Shown: in pieces, positions 41,296 through 50,316 of the stretch
Layout: each line of letters opens with the position of its first letter
Numbering within the stretch: the first letter of the stretch is position 1
Source: Hydnum rufescens UP504
Taxonomy: Eukaryota > Basidiomycota > Agaricomycetes > Cantharellales > Hydnaceae
Reading direction: 5' to 3'
Assembly: GCA_014904985.1 (NCBI GenBank)
Contig: MU129026.1
Span: 137,543 to 187,858 of the forward strand
DNA: 50,316 nt
Program-made: the position numbers and the translations under genes
The notes under the pieces: model-generated
Seen by the model: the letters and a program-made list of their open reading frames with translations, nothing else
Told to the model about the DNA's origin: nothing
Database searches by the model: none

Positions 41296-42731
41296 TGCCT
41301 GCCTTTTTGGATATGGGCCTTGTGTGGTTTCTCAGGAGTTGTAGAGGTCATTGCTGTAGTTGTCATTGACGTCTGGCTACTTCGCGAGTGTTAGTTTCTC
41401 ACCCACCCTTGGCACAGCCTTGGGACTTATGTATCACTGGTGAATGAGAGCTGGAGGAGACAATGTGTTATGGGGTGCAGTTCAGGGCTCTTTAAGTGCT
41501 GGAACGGATATATGTTGGCAGTTAGTTTTCAGATACCTGTATATGGTGGACACACCAATACAATGGTATTTCAATTTCCCCTTAGTACTCGTAAGATACA
41601 GATCTTGGTATATCAATTTTTCCGCTATTTGTATCTCATTTCCAACCTTGGATCTTCTCATATACCCTTCGGAAGGACTTCCTATAGGCATGTGTTGTGA
41701 TGTGTAGGCAGGTTGGGCAATAGTACAGTGGTCGATTGTTCATGGTGTTGGGCTGGAATATAAGTATTCCTCATTCGACCTTGGCTTTGGAGTACTTGCT
41801 GGAAGGAATACTCCATTCCAGCATGACATCATGAAATGGTCTAGGCCCCTGTATTCTTTTGATGGTAACTGAAAGTGGGTGGGTCTAGCCATATAGTATG
41901 TAGATCACATCGGTATTGGTCATGATGTCATTTCAATAGTCAGGGATGCTGAATATGTTATTGAGTGTGATGACACATTGGATATCCGTGGTATGATTTT
42001 AGTCAGGGTTTATAGGGTTGGAGCAAGAAAATGTGGTGTAGTTGGATCCAACAGAGGTTCGTGCCATAGACCTGCATGGTTTGGTGGCATGGGCCGTCAT
42101 TGTCTTGTGTGCATGAATTTTGATGTGATGTGACATTATGTGGGTACCTTGTGGTGAACCAGCTGCCTGGCTCTTGGCTTTATACCTATGGCCTGGGTCC
42201 TTATGCTGATCACTTCAGGGTCCCTAAGGATGGGGCTTCTTATTGATTGCCTGAGTAATCAAATATTGATTGCCAATTAGCTGAGGGTTTCCCCTTGATT
42301 CTCTAGTCCCATACTTCCCTCCCTTTTTTAGAGTTGGCCTTTTTCTGTCTGTGGCTCATCTCTCCCCTTTTTAAATAAATAAAAATATATTTAAATGGGG
42401 CGAGGTTTGAAAATAAACAAAGTACTGAGAGGAGAGAAAGAAAAATTGAGGAACTGAGTTCCTCCTACTATACAAGATGTTCCAGGCCAGGGGGAAGAGC
42501 AGAAGGGAAAGGAAAAGGAAAGGAAAAAAAGAAAAGGGAGGAGAGAAAAGGAAAATAGGAGTACAACCTGAATCAGGTGATGATACATCAGCTTATACCC
42601 GGTAGACTAGGTTGGGGTGCTACTGGGTATACAGCTATTACATACTGTCAATCTTATCTGAGAACACAGTCTTTGGGTGGTACAGCAAATTAAGAGAGAA
42701 AGAAGAGAGAAAAAGAGACAGAGATAGGCAT
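41296..42731. other. Flank without a recognised gene
   Basis: Only short frames occur (41440-41707 in two frames, 42612-42812), with no splice-supported gene or recognised motif. A purine-rich low-complexity tract occupies about 42420-42565. I see no repeat shared with the rest of the window. Confidence 0.4.
42420..42565. repeat. Purine-rich low-complexity tract
   Basis: A run of GGAAAGGAAAAGGAAAGG-type sequence with only scattered pyrimidines. There is no exact unit. Confidence 0.7.
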
Positions 42732-44823
42732 TTAGGAGAGGTTAGATTTTACGGGAGCCTCATGTATGGCTTCAGGGTCAAGAGTAGGAAGCTCCTCAGG
42801 TTCACCTTTTAGGATTATTTCTACTTCGGAGGAGTCAGTGTCGGATGGGGTAAAGGATGGGGATAGAGGTGGAGTCGGTGGATCACAGGGTGTTACACTG
42901 AGCAGATACTGCTCAGACTCGAAGTCTGTGACCAGCCCAGGAGCAGCAGCAAGCTCCTCCTGTGTTAGTCAGTTGTGGACATTCCTAATAAATGTACTGA
43001 ACCTCGATAGCTCCTCAGGTGGAGGCAAAATTTCCAGTATGATCCCAAGATGTTCATGCTTTTGGAGCATGAGAAGGAGGTACTTGAGTGGTGGAGCAAT
43101 AAGTCAGTATAATGCAAATGCCTGGATGGGTCCGGACTGCAAGTCATGTTCCTGCACAATAAAACCTAAGTGCCAGATTACAGCGCCAAGAGCAGTTGAG
43201 GAGGTGACAGGCACTGTTACGATAGTGTCCATCATGCGGTTAAATTCAGCAGTGAATGTCGCTAGGCTGCTTAATTGGTTTGCAATCCAGTTGTTAGTCA
43301 CGATCACACAGTCAGCACTATGCTGTATCGATTGCAAAACCCATGCTCTATCCTCCTTAATTGACTGTTGGTCCTCTGCTACTGCCTTCTGGCTTTCCTA
43401 AACATCCCTCTGCACTTTCTCTAACAAGTCCTCATTCTGTGTGTGAATCCGTTCCCATGCCTTCCATTGCTGATCAAACTCACGGATTTGGCAATATACT
43501 CGCTGTTCATGTTCAGCAAGGTCACGGGGATTGATCCTCTTGGGTCCGAGTGGGGGAGAACAGTGGTTTTCTCCCCTGGACACCTTGTTTAGAGAACCTG
43601 TTCCAGTGGGAGTGACCTTGTGGGGAGATGGAGAGGCTGAGCAACAGACTCCAGTTGTGATGTGTGGGGATGAGAGGATAGTATGAGGGGCGAAGGTTAT
43701 GGTTTGTTGTGTCATGGGGAATGATGAGGTGTTGGTGTTTCCTGAAGGAGGTTCATTCTCGGGTTGTGGGGCTCCGATATACCGATAGCGATAGATTGAA
43801 CTGTGCGTGGATAGTTCCCTTGCCGTAAAAGGCGGGAGAACAGATGAGGTTTGGGCGGACCTGGTTGCTTGGCCTGTCAAAGTGGTTTGGTGATGGTTGG
43901 AATCCCTGAGGTTGGGGAGGGTGAACTGATGATTGAGGGCTTTTTGTCTCCTCCCAAGGGTTTGGTTCAGTAGCAGCAGTTGAGCTATCTGAAGCCTCGC
44001 CCTCAAGAGTGGGCAGAGATGGCCTCCAGCCAGGATATACAGGTGGACTACTAGTTGTATTTACAGGGAAATGAGTGGTGTGACCACCCCTCGGGCCTAC
44101 TGAGCCTTGGTAGTGATAGCGGGTTTTGCGAGGGTCGTGCGACATTGTAGCCTGCTCATCATTACCAGAACCATGCAAATTGGATGACTGTTCTGGGTAC
44201 ACCAGCTTCCTGGCTAGGTTAGAGGTGCAAGATGCCAGTGTTATCGAGCGGGATCGGGCTTGTCTTAACAGCCTGGGTGGAGGAGGCTGGGTTTGAAGTC
44301 GCAAATGAATGTTCTGCCATGAGGATACTGGAGATGATAGATTAGTGTGCTGTTTTGGGATGCATGGTGTTCCTAGGAGACCGGGCTTACCACCATTGCC
44401 ATTCACTCTAATTCCATTTTGTGACGCCCGGTCAACAAACCTTTTGATAGAGTCGGAATTACTGCTGTTGGCAAGTGGTATAGATTGGCCATTGGAGGAA
44501 TAGTGGCTCTCGCTTCCTGAGCTTAGCTCAGGCCCTGGTGCATGGCCGTTGCCTGCCTTGATGTTTTCATCTGGCTTAGGACATGAGGGATGCCCTTTTT
44601 GTACAAGGCTTTGGACCCATGCGAGTGGTGGGAGTTTGTGGTCAAGCGGGTGAGGGTGAAGGGAGAAGGAGGAAGTCTGAAGAGGACCTGTGCCCTGCCG
44701 ATCATTGGTTTTGTGTTTCGAAGTGCCATCATGACCGGACAATGAAAGCCCAAGTGCAGATCTTGGTTTCAGGAACTGGTTCCCGTACTCAAGAGGATCG
44801 GTGTCTGGGGGGAGAGGAGACAT
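42732..44823 (-). pseudogene. Decayed large protein, Ser/Pro-rich first half, acidic end; family unknown
   Basis: The frame starts at 44823 (MSPLPPDTDPLEYGNQFLKP) and is Ser/Pro/Gln/Asn-rich to about 43800, where a frame change leads into the next block. That block includes DLAEHEQRVYCQIREFDQQW and EDLLEKVQRDV. The same frame then continues past a TAG (43398), a TGA (about 43104) and a TGA (about 42964). It reads CVIVTNNWIANQLSSLATFT, LIAPPLKYLLLMLQKHEHLG and SPSFTPSDTDSSEVEIILKG, with a stop at 42732. The middle looks globular and the end acidic. This layout is seen in Gag-like or other transposon proteins, but I could not assign it. It is not functional as written. Confidence 0.5.
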
Positions 44824-45432
44824 GGTTCATGTGAAATATGAGTTGCCAGAGTCTGAATCAGAAGCCTCTTCATGGTCTTGTGGTGAGCAGCTGTCCAGCT
44901 GGCTGCAGTTGCAGGCCACTTCAACCATTGTGGTTCAGAAGAGTGTGGGGGAAGTGTAGAAGAGAAGAAAGAAGTAGATAGAGAACAGAAAATGTAGAAA
45001 AAGAAAGAGAGTGGGTGGCAAGAGGCCTTGGGCATCATTGGTATCCCCTTTTAAAGTCGGCCAGGGCAATCCATGGATCCCACACAGCATCATTTTAAGG
45101 GGGTCCCAAGTCAGCTTTGGGTCCCAGTTTCCCTCCTAGTGTGTTTTGAAAGTAGAAGTTCTATGCAGAAGTAAGAAAAAAAGGGGGGGGTGGGTACCGT
45201 CACCTGGTCATTCCTTAGCATTTCATGGTTCCTGGAAACTAGGAGGTTTTGTGTAGTTTGTGCAATTATGATCGAGCCAGGCACAGCAGACTCACCGGGC
45301 TCATTGGGCGCCCTCAGAACGTTGACTATGCCATGAGGCGATGGCACAGAGATTCATTCTGGTGAAGCTTGGCAATTTCTGGCTCACAGAGTCTTCCAGT
45401 TACATACAGGAATCTACAGTTGCACTCGAGTT
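44824..45432. other. Region between two decayed minus-strand frames
   Basis: A short minus-strand frame at 45347-45111 (MPSPHGIVNVLRAPNEPGES) leads to a GTGACGGTACC donor-like site near 45200. This could be an exon of the neighbouring decayed genes. Nothing else was recognised. Confidence 0.3.
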
Positions 45433-45858
45433 TCACTGTTGTGGCTTTCCATGTTGACAAATTTTGATGGCCCATGGCAGTAGGTGGTGGAGACACCAGA
45501 ATTTCCTTGGTCCCACTCCTTTCATGTTGCCAAGGGGCCTACCAGTTAGCAGAATGGTTACTGAGGAAAACCCCTGGTAAGCACGGTGTTTTCTTCTTTG
45601 GTCTTGATAAGGTGGGACCCTGATATCTTTTGCTTGTTGTTCTAGAAAGCATTTGGTTGTTGCCAACAGCAATTGCTTTTCTTGGACAAATTTGATGCTT
45701 GCCTCACTTTGTGCAAGAGTTTCCTCTTTACATGATGTGAGTCATATATGTATTTGCAACCACTCACTTCCATGCTGAATTTTCAGTTGAGCGCAATTCG
45801 AGTTCAAGGTCACTAATTTCGAAGAGTCTATCTGGGTTTCTTCATGATTTTCAGACAT
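45433..45858 (-). pseudogene. Decayed coiled-coil protein fragment
   Basis: The frame from 45858 reads MSENHEETQIDSSKLVTLNS, meets a TGA near 45740, and continues TLAQSEASIKFVQEKQLLLA and TTKCFLEQQAKDIRV to 45433. The middle is helical with a heptad-like pattern. There is no domain I can name. It may belong to the same decayed gene as 42732-44823 or to a separate one. Confidence 0.35.
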
Positions 45859-46187
45859 GTGGATCTGCTAGATGGTACATTTAGCTTCCACCTACATTGA
45901 TCATCCTCACATGTACCATATTTGGTAGTGCAATACTGCCCAAGTGAACTGTGCGGACCTAATAGAAGAGCACTGGTGCCAGAAAACGACGGCACAGGAT
46001 CTTGCACAGCTTGAAAGTGATGGCACCTTGCTGCTACCCTTCGTGACAAAACCGAAACTTGGTGGGCTTTGGATCTTGTTGCTAAGGTTCTGTTAGATGC
46101 CTTGGACAACTTAAATGAAAGGAAGTGGCAATCAGTCTCGTTCCCAGCACTCTTGCCAGGGTCTCTTCGTCGTCTTCGGTGGCCCAA

Positions 46188-47321
46188 AGGCTCGCATCCG
46201 CAGATTTGTACTGCGATGCTAATACCCTCTAGCTGAGTAATTCTTCATGCTCTCCTTGACAGTATTAATAAGCCAGGAAATTCTCATGCAAGAGACTTAA
46301 TGAGGATGAAGGAGATATTGCTTATGCATAACAAGGTCTTCAACAAGAAGGTAGGCATCAAGTTACTTCATTCCGCGTGCCCAAAATGATGCATTGAACT
46401 GCTCGCAGACCACACAATACTATGACAAGCACACAAAGGAGATTTCACTGGTCTTTACTTCAGTATCTGGTTTGACTATACATATCTTCTGAATTCAGTG
46501 AGTCGTTGTGTATCAAGGTTAGGGCAGTCTGGTGAATTGACATCAGATTCTCTGTGTGAGGATCCTAATGAGTTCACCAACCCAGGCATAGTGATTCATT
46601 TATGGTGATGTTGTTCAAGTCACTATCCAGTGGTATATTGTGCTCATGCTTAGGGCCTGTTTTATCAGTTCCATAGGTACCATGCCCTCCTCTGCACATG
46701 ATCCTGGGACCATTGAAGGGGTCGTGTACATGAGGGGGTTTCTTATTCATCTCCCTTTTAATGTCGAGGAATGGTAACAGGTCAATCAGGCCGGATGAAG
46801 TTGTTGCCTGTGGTTACACTCTTATTATCATCCTTTTCCAGTATTAATGCTGCGAGTTGCATGAAAATCTGAGCTAGACAGCAGTATCAAACTGCATAAG
46901 ATGATAAAATATCTGAGATATGTTCGGCACGTCTATCAGCCCCGATTTATATATCAACCAGCCAAACTCACGGCAAATTTGCCATGCTGGCGCAATCAGG
47001 CTGGTCAGACACTTCCATTGATCTCAAAAGGCATGTCATTTTGATGTTTGTATAGGACCTAATAGGCCTGTGTTCTCTTTGATATCAAATATTGATCAAA
47101 AGGGGCCTTTATATTGAACAAGTGCAGTTTTGACATAGTTTTGACATCAATTTGAGATCAAAGTATGGACTTGAACTTTTACTAGGCTTTATTTGAGATC
47201 AAAGTACGGACTTGAGAATTCTGTTAGGCTTTATGCAAGTTTGGCCATCTGTCATTCATCCAATCAATCAAAAATAATAAACCAACTAAAGAATTTATAC
47301 ATAAAAAAATGAATCATAATC
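46188..47321. other. Long stretch without a recognised gene
   Basis: No gene is supported. A direct repeat, GAGATCAAAGTAYGGACTTG followed by TAGGCTTTAT, occurs twice at about 47152 and 47190. The rest is unique within the window. Confidence 0.5.
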
Positions 47322-47930
47322 CTAGGCTTCTTCTACACTAGCTTGATCCATAGCAACTATCAAACTGGCCTCCTGTGGCTCGAAGAACTCTTCCAACTCT
47401 CCACCCTCTGTATCATCAGAACTTGCATCAGAATCATAGTCTGCAGATGATCTCTCATTCCTTTGAGTAGTCAGGGGAGGCTGGAGATCTGATATGGCAG
47501 TAGCATCAAACTCCATTTCATGTTGAACCTGAGTCCAAACAGCATGGTGTTCTTGCAGTGGCAAAGGCCTGCAAATATTATCCCAAGAAGGAGCACCAGA
47601 TGAGATACGCATAACACTGAGGATGAAGTCTATAAATCTACCATTACATTGTCTTGTCCCTCTCCCTCAGACCAATCACCCCTCACCAATCAGACAATCC
47701 AAGTCGCCTAGAAATCTGACATCCTCTAACTCTGCAACCGGCTCTAGCTCAACCCCATCATTCATCAGAGCTCGCATCCCCATCTCACTCTTTCCCCCAG
47801 CTGTGGGATGCCTTGTAGGGCTTTCCTGCATGTCAAGGATGGTTGACAGGGTGGTGCATGAAATCCGACTCCAATCTACTGCGCCCACAGGAATAGTAAT
47901 TGTAGCAAGGCTGCGTTCCCATGTCTTCAT
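47322..47930 (-). CDS. Two-exon small protein with acidic C-terminus; possibly the 3' end of a larger gene
   Basis: Exon 1 is 47930-47687 (MKTWERSLATITIPVGAVDW ... FLGDLDCLI). The intron is 47630-47686 (57 nt, GTGAGG to TTATAG, phase 1). Exon 2 is 47629-47322 (DFILSVMRISSGAPSWDNIC ... DQASVEEA). A good acceptor, CTCTTTAACAG, lies directly before the first ATG, so more exons may exist upstream and the start is uncertain. The C-terminal 50 residues are acidic (SDASSDDTEGGELEEFFEPQ). There is no stop or slip in the spliced frame of about 183 residues. Family not recognised; late parts of DNA-transposon proteins often look like this, so a transposon origin is possible. Confidence 0.5.
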
Positions 47931-48194
47931 CCTGTTAAAGAGAAACATGTAAGCGAAAGCAATGCAAAGAACGCTACATCTCATTCTTTGTGGACATTAT
48001 AATAAGCTTCAAATGCTTTTTTTCAATAGGAATCAGTGTATTATGTAACTGGATACCATTTAGGAATCATTATATAATATTTTTAGCCCCCCCAACCCCC
48101 AGTATGGATATTATCCTAAATAGGAAATGATTGGATGCAAATCCATTAAGAACCCAACTGAGCCATTGGCTGATATTAAAATGCCCAGGGGTTA

Positions 48195-48322
48195 CCCCAG
48201 CTGATGCAACAGCTAACCTGATGCATCAAAAATGTGGTAACGGTAACTTACCACAATTTTTGCAAAAAACTTGTGGTAAGTTACCATATCTTGATGCAAT
48301 AAGTCTACAGCATCAGGTGGGG
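48195..48322. mobile_element. MITE-like palindromic element, 128 bp
   Basis: The ends read CCCCAGCTGATGCA and, in reverse complement, CCCCACCTGATGCT. The inner part is also inverted: GGTAACTTACCACAA faces TTGTGGTAAGTTACC. It contains no coding capacity. A target duplication is not obvious. It resembles a small non-autonomous DNA element. Confidence 0.55.
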
Positions 48323-48363
48323 ATTGATGGGGGGGTTGGTGTGGGCCATGGGGACCTCAAATA

Positions 48364-49570
48364 ATGAACATTAGTAAAAAAAGAAAAGGTACGCAAAAGG
48401 AGCAGCCTGTGCTGCTCCCTTTGCGCAGTTGTACTTGTAGCTTGAAATACTTACCTTACAAATTACCACACCTGCTTTGGCAGGTGTGGCTCATGTGGGT
48501 TCTCGGTGCTGGGTTGTTTTGTGTCTCCATTGGGTTTGGTTTTCACCATGTGGGGGGGTCTCATTTGGTGCAGGGTCTTTCGCGGGTCGTGCTTGGCGGG
48601 CTGTTGCTTTAGGGGGGGGATTTGTTTGGCAGTCTCTGTTTGGCCATTCGTTCCCATTTGGCCGTTCATTCTTGTTTGGTGGCTCTTCATTTTGTTGGTG
48701 GAGGTTCGGGCGAAAACCTAGAAAAATCGAGCATTAGTTAGACATCAAAACCAGCGCAAAAAGAGCAGCACTCACTGCTCTTTTTGCGCCATTGGGGGTA
48801 CAAACAATACTTACCTTATATAGAACCACACACCTGCTACGGCAGGTGTGTGGTTCATTGGGTGCATTCTCGGTCAGTCCACTGCAGTTTTTGGTGTCAT
48901 TTTCATGTTTTTGTTTGGTGGGTTTGTTGGCATGCGGGTTATTGTTTGGCGGGCGTCCTTTCTATTTGTTCTCATTTGGCACATCTTCATTCCGGTTCAG
49001 ACAATCACCTAGGATAATAGAAACGTATTAGTTAAAAATTAAAACAAGAACCAACGCAAAAAGAGCAGCATTTGCTGCTCTTTTTGTGCTGTTGGGGTAT
49101 ATCTCGTTACTTACTTTATATGGAATGGCACACCTGCTTTGAGGGGGGTGCAGTTCATATTGCCATTCAATCTCGTGTTCTCGTCGTTTATCATGTTTTC
49201 AGTTGGCGTGTTTTCAGCTGGTGTTTCGTTTGGCATTGGTTGGTGTATAGCTGTTTGGGCCATGACCGTCCGGGCCCTTGCCATCTGGCCGGCTTCTGTC
49301 TGCTACCTTGGAGCAGACCATGACTAAAATATAAAAGATATATTAGTAAAAATAATTCAAAGCAGTGCAAAAAGAGCAGCTTTCACTGCTCTTTTTGTGC
49401 TGTTGTACCTACTAATGAAAAAAAAAACTCACCTAATGGCCACACACCTGCAGTGGCAGGTGTGTGGTCATGTCTTCCTTATCTGGGTGGCTGCCTTATT
49501 GGTGATGGCGTAGTTGCAACACAACTCAACACTGGCAATTGCCAGCATCCAAAAAGCGCCCAATTGCCTG
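48364..49570 (-). repeat. Second array of four hairpin-exon/intron modules
   Basis: H1 hairpins lie near 48391, 48756, 49056 and 49368. H2 hairpins lie near 48467, 48826, 49127 (degenerate) and 49439. On the minus strand donors follow H2 (AAG then GTAAGT near 48455 and 48810; AAA then GTAAGT near 49113). Each H1 is followed by ACTAAT and a TAG or TGAG acceptor. The outer end (TGCAACACAACTCAACACTGGCAATTGCCAG at 49514-49545) matches the arm of the palindrome next to the first array (37160-37190). Both arrays therefore start from the same upstream sequence. Confidence 0.7.
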
Positions 49571-50316
49571 GCGCCACAAGTACAGTGTGAATTCAGGCTG
49601 GTCAGCCATATTTTACATCAATCTAAGGCACAAAACTGTGGCAGAATAGGTACCTATGGAGATCAATATATAGTTGGGCCCAATGTGCACCCAAAATTGA
49701 TTGATGATGGTACGGAGAACAATGTTGTGCCCAAATCTGGGCCCAAGTGGGCTTAACTGGGCTCAACTGGACTCAACTGGCCCCAAATAGGTGACTTCCC
49801 GGGTTTTGCTGAACACAAGGAAGACTTGGGCCCAACTCAGAGCACTTAGCAGAATTCTGAACTTGACCTCTCTTCAGGCGTCCGCCAAACGGGATTCGTG
49901 TTTGGAGCGTCCTTGTATCTTGTCCGTACATCACACCCTCCGGGCTGCCAGCACGACCCAGAGGACGTTCTGGTGCACCCAGTCAAGGGGCCTCTTGCCA
50001 TCAACACCCGCGAATATCCAATGCCATACCATTGGCTAGCCTCAGGCATTCTAGGTGGACCACAGCGTGCTCACGGTCGAACAACTCGGTGCAATGCTGC
50101 AGTAGGTGCCACAGAGCCTTGAGGGGGTAAACGGCATTGCCGCAGCCCTAAGGACTCAGGATGGAGTGTAGCTCAGGTGGGGGTGATGGAGGATCCTGAC
50201 AAACTGCAGGTGGCCGGTCCAGAGGGACAGTGCGTTTCGACTTGCAGCGACCAGTTGAGATGGGCCTGATCGCATACTCTCGGGAGCGAGAGAGGGACGT
50301 CCAGCTGGCTGTGGCA
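49571..50316. other. Unassigned, CpG-richer sequence at the window end
   Basis: It contains a small repeat (CTTAACTGGGCTCAACTGGACTCAACTGG in pieces, about 49753-49782). A plus-strand frame (GVRQTGFVFGASLYLVRTSH onward) is open to 50122. CpG is frequent compared with 25-31 kb. No family was recognised, and the region may continue as a gene outside the window. Confidence 0.3.

Noticed and set aside
45828..46187. Arg-rich 119-residue minus-strand frame
   Set aside because: It overlaps the coiled-coil frame at its end, has no splice or motif support, and is not repeated elsewhere.
49898..50122. Ribosomal RNA or tRNA at the window end, suggested by higher GC
   Set aside because: No conserved rRNA segments or cloverleaf elements could be seen.

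Overview
The window looks like a transposon-dominated stretch of a filamentous fungal genome, most likely a repeat-rich Agaricomycete. The reasons are the very short introns (54-62 nt, GTRAGT donors, CTAAY branch points), the combination of Ty3/gypsy, Tc1/mariner and PIF/Harbinger elements, and CpG decay in some repeats but not others. I saw no rRNA, tRNA or CRISPR. Species is inference only. Almost no ordinary host gene is intact. The best host-like candidates are a three-exon minus-strand gene (586-1725), a small two-exon minus-strand gene (47322-47930), and two tandem pseudo-exons of the 26S proteasome ATPase subunit RPT3 (2330-2905).

From 3.0 to 25.3 kb lie two diverged copies of a two-gene cassette that I do not recognise. 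Gene 1 encodes a large low-complexity protein: a globular N-terminal region, charged 8-residue repeats, an RS/SH-rich tract and a C-terminal conserved domain. Gene 2 encodes an HMG-box-like region followed by a long conserved domain. Cassette A (7.7-14.4 kb) is preceded by a partial duplicate (3.8-6.9 kb) and a fold-back inverted fragment (6.9-7.5 kb). Cassette B (18.56-25.03 kb) has lost its 5' part at a gypsy LTR and is interrupted by a well-preserved Tc1-type transposon (19463-21068, 338-aa DD34E transposase). Each cassette is followed by the same type of GGTACC...GGTACC hairpin terminus (14.6 kb, 25.3 kb). A gag-only gypsy element lies between them on the minus strand.

From 25.3 to 28.6 kb are two convergent 3' ends of the same LTR family (LTRs 25507-26093 and 26696-27265), heavily CpG-depleted compared with the LTR at 18018-18558. 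From 28.63 to 41.30 kb is a nest of Harbinger-related sequence. Two inverted arms of about 2.5-2.9 kb (28632-31499 and 38766-41295) carry the same terminal hairpin family. A decayed DDE_Tnp_4 transposase (31.6-32.9 kb) follows the left arm, and a second inward-facing terminus sits at 34.31 kb.

The most striking structure lies within and around these elements: arrays of about 19 repeated modules (26.3-26.7, 28.9-29.4, 35.1-37.1, 37.9-38.7, 40.45-40.6, 48.36-49.5 kb). Each module reads as exon - hairpin H2 - splice donor - intron with a second hairpin H1 - CTAAY branch point - TAG acceptor. The hairpin stems co-vary between copies. Around 37.5 kb a near-perfect palindrome of about 1 kb separates two divergent arrays. 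I did not recognise this arrangement and consider it the best candidate for an undescribed system.

From 41.3 to 48 kb are decayed minus-strand coding regions without a recognised family. A small MITE lies at 48.2 kb, a second module array at 48.36-49.57 kb, and unassigned GC-richer sequence runs to the end.
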